Notes under the pieces: generated by a model | What the model saw: the letters and a program-made list of their open reading frames with translations, nothing else | The model's database searches: none | Told to the model about the DNA's origin: nothing | Program-made: the position numbers and the translations under genes | Part shown: positions 59,498-64,000 of the stretch, piece by piece | Layout: every line of letters begins with the position of its first letter | How positions within the stretch are numbered: the stretch's first letter is position 1 | Source of the DNA: Brevinema andersonii | GTDB taxonomy: Bacteria > Spirochaetota > Brevinematia > Brevinematales > Brevinemataceae | NCBI RefSeq assembly: GCF_900112165.1 | Contig: NZ_FOKY01000001.1 | Location: forward strand, 186,001-250,000 | Direction: 5' to 3' | DNA: 64,000 nt

Positions 59498-59733
59498 TTA
59501 AGGCATTATCTTACGATTTTAATCCTAGGCCCATCGAGGTTTGGAGAAAAATCCTATGTGGGATTGAAACACGTTATATTTTTTGTCCAGGTTACGGACT
59601 ATTATGCGGCTTAAAGCAGAATGATTTTTATCATCTTGTTTCTTATGTATTTAATACTAACAGAATTTTTTTCTGTTACAGATATAAATTTTTTATTCCT
59701 TACCTTAGGAAAGTTAAGAGGGATATTTCCTAA
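59488..59733 (+). CDS. Hypothetical 81-residue ORF, possibly the continuation of the preceding gene
   Basis: No ribosome site is seen before its ATG. The sequence (DFNPRPIEVWRKILCGIETR; YIFCPGYGLLCGLKQNDFYH) looks like real globular protein. It overlaps the preceding ORF by 10 bp and ends at the OMP ATG. A single frameshift near 59490 would join the two ORFs into one of about 185 residues. Unknown function. Confidence 0.35.
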   Translation: MLLIKALSYDFNPRPIEVWRKILCGIETRYIFCPGYGLLCGLKQNDFYHLVSYVFNTNRIFFCYRYKFFIPYLRKVKRDIS

Positions 59734-61271
59734 TGAAGAACTTATTATTAAGTATTATTTTTTCAAGTGTTGTGCTGCCTGCAAGAGTTTTTGCAGCTTC
59801 CTATGCTACAGAACAACGTATTTGGAAAGATGCAGCATCTATGGGTATGGGTGGAGTTGGTGTATCGACATACGGATATCGCTTTTCTGCTATACGGAAC
59901 CCAGCAATGTTAGGATTAATGAACGAACATACGATTATACCATTCATAGATATTGGAATGGTAATAGATCCCGGTATGATTTCGCTCATTAAAGACGCAA
60001 AAGGAGTTTTAGACGGGTCTAAAGATTATGCTCAACTGGATTATGACAGTATGATGAACAGGGTTGCTAATATAGGAATTAACGGCCCATTATCAGTGGG
60101 ATTTTTTGGAAAAGGGCTGGGCGTATGGACCACATCATCATCAGATGTTTCATTCGGTTTCAGACTTTCGGACCATCCCCTTGTTCAAGGGATATCTTTA
60201 AATGCCCTCGTTTCTACATCTAAAGAAGTCCTTAATTTGATAGAACAAAGTAACGGCGATATCAACAAAGTGAATACAACTGCGTTAGTCACCACGCTGA
60301 CAAATGGGCTATTAGAAAGCCTCATTGGATCAGGAAAATCAGAAGCTGAAGCTGTTCAGCATGTTAATAATCTTATCAATCAATATGTAGGAACATCTGG
60401 CAAAGATTATGTTGGAGGCAAAGATACTATTCCATCAACTGCAACCGTACCAAAATTAGATCCTAAAGAGTTATTACCGCTTGCATCCCTAACAGCAGTG
60501 GTAGAAATGACAGCAAATATCGGATACGGATATCAGATACCATTTGCTGGATTAGACGATGTTTCTGGATTAGCATTAGGGGGAACTTTCCGATTTTCTC
60601 AGCGTTTCAAAATGAGTGAAAAAGATGCTGATATTACAGAACTTGTAGGTCGTTATAGTCAAAATGCACTTGCAAATATTTATCAAGGTCAGAGTTTCTC
60701 CTCAGACTTTGGAATGACTTTGCGAATTCAAAATTGGGTTGCTGCTATTGCTGTACGTGATGCATTTTCTACAGCTTATAAATGGAAGCCTTTAGACGGG
60801 AAAATAAGTTTTCTACCAGATTCACAAATTCCTATGTCTCTAGATTTCGGAACATCATACAAATTTTTCTTTAAAAACAAATTTATTCAAGAAATTGGTA
60901 TGTATTTTGAATTTGAGGATACTCTCAATAAAATGACTGATTGGTCAATGAAAATTAGAACTGGGGTGGAATTCAAATTACTCAATTTTCTAGATTTACG
61001 ATTTGGTATGTATGATCTTTTTCCTACTGCAGGCGTTGGAATGGGATGGAAATGGGGACGCATTGATTTTTCTTATTACAGAAAAACATATTTTGGTGGC
61101 ACTCCGTTAGCATTTTATAGTGATCAATTATATTTGAACTTTTCTTTAGGGTTAGATAATACACCAGCCCGTAAAAAAGCTGCAAAAGAAAGAAAAGCTG
61201 CTAAAATCAAAGCTCGTCGAGTTGCAAACGAATTAGCACAAGATATTATAGATGATATAAAGAATCCTTAA
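59733..61271 (+). CDS. Large outer-membrane beta-barrel protein
   Basis: 512 residues. Signal peptide MKNLLLSIIFSSVVLPARVFA. The mature start ASMGMGGVGVSTYGYRFSAIRNPAMLG, with its Gly-rich turn and NPA, resembles the TraF/PorV-like (FadL-related) barrel family often found in spirochaetes. A helical loop at about 140-245 (LNLIEQSNGDINKVNTTALV) is inserted, followed by strands to about 475 (LNFSLGLDNTPA). The Lys/Ala-rich tail (KKAAKERKAAKIKARRVANE) is unusual after a barrel. AGAGGG precedes the ATG. A strong terminator follows. Confidence 0.8.
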   Translation: MKNLLLSIIFSSVVLPARVFAASYATEQRIWKDAASMGMGGVGVSTYGYRFSAIRNPAMLGLMNEHTIIPFIDIGMVIDPGMISLIKDAKGVLDGSKDYAQLDYDSMMNRVANIGINGPLSVGFFGKGLGVWTTSSSDVSFGFRLSDHPLVQGISLNALVSTSKEVLNLIEQSNGDINKVNTTALVTTLTNGLLESLIGSGKSEAEAVQHVNNLINQYVGTSGKDYVGGKDTIPSTATVPKLDPKELLPLASLTAVVEMTANIGYGYQIPFAGLDDVSGLALGGTFRFSQRFKMSEKDADITELVGRYSQNALANIYQGQSFSSDFGMTLRIQNWVAAIAVRDAFSTAYKWKPLDGKISFLPDSQIPMSLDFGTSYKFFFKNKFIQEIGMYFEFEDTLNKMTDWSMKIRTGVEFKLLNFLDLRFGMYDLFPTAGVGMGWKWGRIDFSYYRKTYFGGTPLAFYSDQLYLNFSLGLDNTPARKKAAKERKAAKIKARRVANELAQDIIDDIKNP

Positions 61272-61273
61272 TA

Positions 61274-61305
61274 AAAAAACCTCTCAAATTTGAGAGGTTT
61301 TTTTA
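61274..61305 (+). terminator. Terminator of the large OMP gene
   Basis: Nearly uninterrupted palindrome: AAAAACCTCTCAAA meets TTTGAGAGGTTTTT with almost no loop, followed by T-rich sequence, 3 bp after the stop. Confidence 0.88.
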
Positions 61306-61407
61306 TTATTTTTTTTTATTTTAGTAAAGGTATTTATTTCAAAGACCGATAAATAATTAAATTCGTTTTTATCCCCTCCCAATCTGCAAATCTCACTTAA
61401 TGTGAGT

Positions 61408-61441
61408 ACGAGGCCGGCTTTCCTCAAGCCAGCCTCGTTTT
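61408..61441 (+). terminator. Second, GC-rich terminator-like hairpin
   Basis: 12-bp stem CGAGGCCGGCTT / AAGCCAGCCTCG (one mismatch), a 5-nt loop and five T on the plus strand. It also lies right after the stop of the minus-strand gene ending at 61441 but has no T run in that direction. A short palindrome CTCAC/GTGAG precedes it. Confidence 0.65.
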
Positions 61442-62178
61442 TATTTGAGCATACTGATTAACATATCCTCAAGGCTGTAGCTTACATTATTAAATTCTTG
61501 CATTTGAGACATATGACATTCATTTATCGTATAAGCTTCTTCAAAATGTATCATACCTCCCCAAATTACAACAGCACTTTGAATCACATCTCCCAAACAG
61601 ACACTCAACCCACTAATAGATATAGGATTTTGAGCAAGATCATTATCTGCCAAGTTGGAAAAAATATCATCCACACTAATAACAGAAAATGTTGAATCTT
61701 TTTTCCAAGGAATAGTGACAGTATTTTTGGAAGCAAGCTCAAAAATAACACGCTGAAAAAGATTAGCTGGACGGGTTGTGTATTCAAGAATCTCAGGAAT
61801 ATATAAAGGAAGAATATAATAAGCTTCTTGAAAGTAATCAACAAAAGTACGATAAAAAGAAAAATTTTTTCTTAGCATATCAAAATCGGTATCGTAAGCA
61901 AAGTAGCGAATCAAACGGACTATTTTAAATTTTTTTCGCACTGATTCCAAAAAATAGTGCAATCCTGAAAAAAAACGATAAAAATAAGCTGTATTTTCTA
62001 ATCCAAAACGATATAAATCAACACAACCATCAATCCACAATTCTTCAGCAGAAATATCTGACAATTGAGAAAGCTCAGTTTCGTCAAGAACAAGCCAATG
62101 ATTATGAGCGCGAAAAAAAATCTTTAACGAATTCAACGGGCTGTCACTCCGCGAAATAATAACAGTTTTCACTTGCAT
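61441..62178 (-). CDS. Hypothetical protein, 245 residues
   Basis: ATG at 62178 with GAGGTG upstream; the longer in-frame start at 62250 is less likely. No signal peptide or membrane segment. Sequence such as VKTVIISRSDSPLNSLKIFF, LWIDGCVDLYRFGLENTAYF, VRLIRYFAYDTDFDMLRKNF and PLYIPEILEYTTRPANLFQR vaguely recalls NAD-dependent epimerases without a visible GxxGxxG. I do not assign a function. Monocistronic. Confidence 0.7.
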   Translation of the reverse strand: MQVKTVIISRSDSPLNSLKIFFRAHNHWLVLDETELSQLSDISAEELWIDGCVDLYRFGLENTAYFYRFFSGLHYFLESVRKKFKIVRLIRYFAYDTDFDMLRKNFSFYRTFVDYFQEAYYILPLYIPEILEYTTRPANLFQRVIFELASKNTVTIPWKKDSTFSVISVDDIFSNLADNDLAQNPISISGLSVCLGDVIQSAVVIWGGMIHFEEAYTINECHMSQMQEFNNVSYSLEDMLISMLK

Positions 62179-62228
62179 GCACACCTCACAAAATATTATA
62201 AAGTAACCCTTGTTATTTTTCAAGACTG

Positions 62229-62257
62229 TTGCGCAAGAATATAAAATCATTTATAAT
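62229..62257 (+). promoter_or_regulatory. Promoter of polA
   Basis: TTGCGC (62229-62234), a 17-bp spacer and TATAAT (62252-62257). Transcription would begin near 62264, giving a leader of about 200 nt before polA. Confidence 0.7.
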
Positions 62258-62263
62258 ATAAAA

Positions 62264-62463
62264 AAGAAGAGAAGGATACCCAAAAACGGTATATCCCCTC
62301 TCTGCAAAGATAAGAACATAACGATAGGGCCGGCTTGATAAGCGGGTCTTGAAAGGATAAAAAGATAAGTGGATAAAATAATTTATCCTTAACCTAAGTT
62401 AATCAATAAACTACCCTGAGTCAAGAATTAAAATAATAACAGAGAAATAATTACGGAGAAATC
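62264..62463 (+). other. Long 5' leader of polA
   Basis: About 200 nt without an ORF. Contains a bulged hairpin (GAAGGATACC with GGTATATCCCCTC near 62271-62301), GCTT-GATA-AGC near 62333 and GGATAAA-ATAA-TTTATCC near 62372. No known riboswitch core was recognised. Confidence 0.4.
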
Positions 62464-64000
62464 ATGAAGAAAAAAATTATTTTAATAGACGCATCAGGAT
62501 TATTGTTTCGGGCGTATTTCGCGATGATCCGGAACCCACTCAGAACCAGCAACGGACAATCGGTAAGTGCTACTTTTGGTTTTTTGCGGATGGTGTTTTC
62601 GTTGATAAAAAAATATCCATGCCATAGTATTGCAGCAGCATTCGACGTACCGAGAGCATCCTTGGAACGAACAAAAACTTTCAGCAACTACAAAGCAACC
62701 CGAAAAGAAACCCCTACGGATCTTGTACACCAAATCCCGATTGCAAAAGAATGTTTGGAACGGGCCGGAATCCCGGCACTGATAGTAGAAGGACACGAAG
62801 CGGATGATGTTATTGCTTCGCTAGCCAAAAAATATGGCAATAACGAAGTATTAATTTTTTCAGGAGATAAAGATTTGCTTCAATTGGTAAACCAAGATGT
62901 ACATATTGCGCTTCCTGACAAAAACAGTAACGATGGCGTAATTATTCTAGATACAGAAGGTGTTAAGCAATATAAAGGAGTACGTCCTAACCAAATTGCT
63001 GATTATTTAGCAATTGTAGGAGATTCGTCGGATAATATACCAGGTGTTCAAGGGATTGGAGAAAAAGGAGCACTTGGTTTGATTCAAGAATATGGTTCGT
63101 TGGAAAATATTTATGCTAATCTTGAATATATCAAATCAACATTAGCTCAAAAACTAAGCACTAATCGAGAAAACGCTTTTCTGAGTCTTGAATTGATTAA
63201 ACTTCAAGAAAATTTAGATGTTTCATTACCAAAAATTGGTGATAAATTATTAATTATGCAAGATTTCGCCAAGCCTGAATTTATCAAAAAATTACAAGAA
63301 CTTGAATTATTTTCCTTGATTAAGGAAATCACAAATCATTCGGGTATTCATGAAGAAAGTCTTTTTAGCAAGGAAACAGCGACCCCTTTCATTAATAAAA
63401 AAAATTTCACAATTCTTAACAAAAGTCCTATTATCACGTTACAGAAAATCGAAAATTATATTGAAATTTCAAATGGTAGTCGTTTATTTTACCTCTCAGA
63501 AGATCAAATCCCAACATACACTGAGCAATTACAGGCACTTTTCGCTCAAAAGAAAATATCGTTTATTGCTTATGACTTAAAAATGCTAATTCATTTTTTT
63601 TTCAATTACGGGATCAGTTTGCCAGAAGCTGATGATATTAAGATTCTCGCTTATCTTCTGAATCCTGAACGCAGTAACTATCAAATCACCGATTTGAGTA
63701 TCACCTATTTAGGAGCCTATGACAAAACAGGTCTTTGTTTTGAGGCGCTAAAAAAAGAAATGGGACGTGAATTAGTGATTCAAGGGATGTGGCAAACAAT
63801 TTATATTGATATTGAAAAACCTTTAGTGCCTCTCCTAGCGGATATTGAAACAAAAGGTGTACGCATTGATCAAAAAAATCTTAATCAACTATCTCAGCAA
63901 ATCGAAGAAGACTTGAATATTCTAACCCAAAAAATCTACCATTTAGCAGGACGGGAATTTAATATTTTATCGCCGAAACAACTGGGACAGATTTTATTTG
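62464..64000 (+). CDS. polA: DNA polymerase I, 5' part, cut by window end
   Basis: 512 codons seen, no stop. The N-terminal 5' nuclease is complete: IILIDASGLLFRAYFA, EGHEADDVIASLAKKYG, FSGDKDLLQLV, GDSSDNIPGVQGIGEKGA. The middle region holds exonuclease-like blocks (IAYDLKMLIHFFFNYGI; DIKILAYLLNPERSNYQITD), but the first exonuclease motif (DTET) is not visible (region reads SRLFYLSEDQ), so proofreading is probably lost as in Bacillus and Thermus enzymes. The polymerase domain begins IDIEKPLVPLLADIETKGV. GGAG precedes the ATG. Confidence 0.95.
   Translation, partial: MKKKIILIDASGLLFRAYFAMIRNPLRTSNGQSVSATFGFLRMVFSLIKKYPCHSIAAAFDVPRASLERTKTFSNYKATRKETPTDLVHQIPIAKECLERAGIPALIVEGHEADDVIASLAKKYGNNEVLIFSGDKDLLQLVNQDVHIALPDKNSNDGVIILDTEGVKQYKGVRPNQIADYLAIVGDSSDNIPGVQGIGEKGALGLIQEYGSLENIYANLEYIKSTLAQKLSTNRENAFLSLELIKLQENLDVSLPKIGDKLLIMQDFAKPEFIKKLQELELFSLIKEITNHSGIHEESLFSKETATPFINKKNFTILNKSPIITLQKIENYIEISNGSRLFYLSEDQIPTYTEQLQALFAQKKISFIAYDLKMLIHFFFNYGISLPEADDIKILAYLLNPERSNYQITDLSITYLGAYDKTGLCFEALKKEMGRELVIQGMWQTIYIDIEKPLVPLLADIETKGVRIDQKNLNQLSQQIEEDLNILTQKIYHLAGREFNILSPKQLGQILF

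Noticed and set aside
61408-61441. GC-rich hairpin as the terminator of the minus-strand gene ending at 61441
   Set aside because: There is no T run on the minus side; the five T lie on the plus side.
62264-62463. polA leader as 6S RNA, SRP RNA or a known riboswitch
   Set aside because: The two ends do not pair into the long 6S-type rod, and no conserved SRP tetraloop or riboswitch core was recognised.

Overview
The window looks like the chromosome of a low-GC, Gram-negative, flagellated bacterium, most probably a spirochaete (Spirochaetota). The support is: a large acidic protein with one central membrane segment and a C-terminal TPR array, which matches the architecture of the spirochaete periplasmic-flagellar collar protein FlcA; FliO; several signal-peptide/beta-barrel outer-membrane proteins ending in Phe; a SPOR protein, a PilZ protein and a stand-alone PASTA protein. 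lpxA and lpxB argue against Borrelia and Treponema and fit a lipid-A-containing lineage such as Leptospira, Brachyspira or a Brevinema-like group. I cannot fix the genus from the sequence.

Layout. 1-14.0 kb is housekeeping and envelope DNA: collar-like TPR protein; minus-strand operon STAS-lpxA-lpxB-ruvX-rsmE; M23 peptidase; tatD; MBL hydrolase; a decayed dtd; mraY with a large extra periplasmic loop; an aminotransferase; an MCP-like protein. 14.1-22.6 kb (minus strand) is a decayed glycan cluster. In transcription order it reads GT2, GT42 sialyltransferase-like, neuA-pseG-like fusion, 5' part of neuB, 3' part of an hddC-gmhB fusion, hddA, gmhA, GT2. It once made GDP-heptose and a CMP-nonulosonate (sialic/legionaminic-type) and transferred them; nearly every gene now has nonsense or frameshift mutations. 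23.1-31.5 kb (plus strand) is a second surface-sugar locus: a membrane glycosyltransferase fused to a P-loop kinase (interrupted), an intact class II aldolase, two intact nucleotidyltransferases, an intact GT2, then broken polytopic membrane proteins. It carries two long (GA)n tracts, of 17 and 19 units. A tRNA-Val(UAC) closes the accessory region at 32.2 kb.

32.5-64 kb returns to core genes: fliO-mnmA-def-fmt-PASTA-rpe (minus, apparently leaderless); NSS transporter plus a 59-residue small partner; OMP; coiled-coil protein; SPOR; smc; rluD; nadK; recN; rpsB-tsf; two OMPs; a diacylglycerol-type glycosyltransferase; murC-TPR-pilZ-lapA-radA; a large OMP; and the 5' part of polA, cut by the window end.

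Promoters are unusually easy to read: many are -35/-10 pairs with exactly 17 bp spacing. No transposase, integrase, CRISPR array or rRNA was seen. The most interesting items are the class II aldolase/kinase/two-nucleotidyltransferase sugar locus with its GA tracts, the SMC without a recognisable hinge, the MraY insertion, the leaderless fliO operon, and the reconstructable heptose/nonulosonate cluster with a deletion junction.
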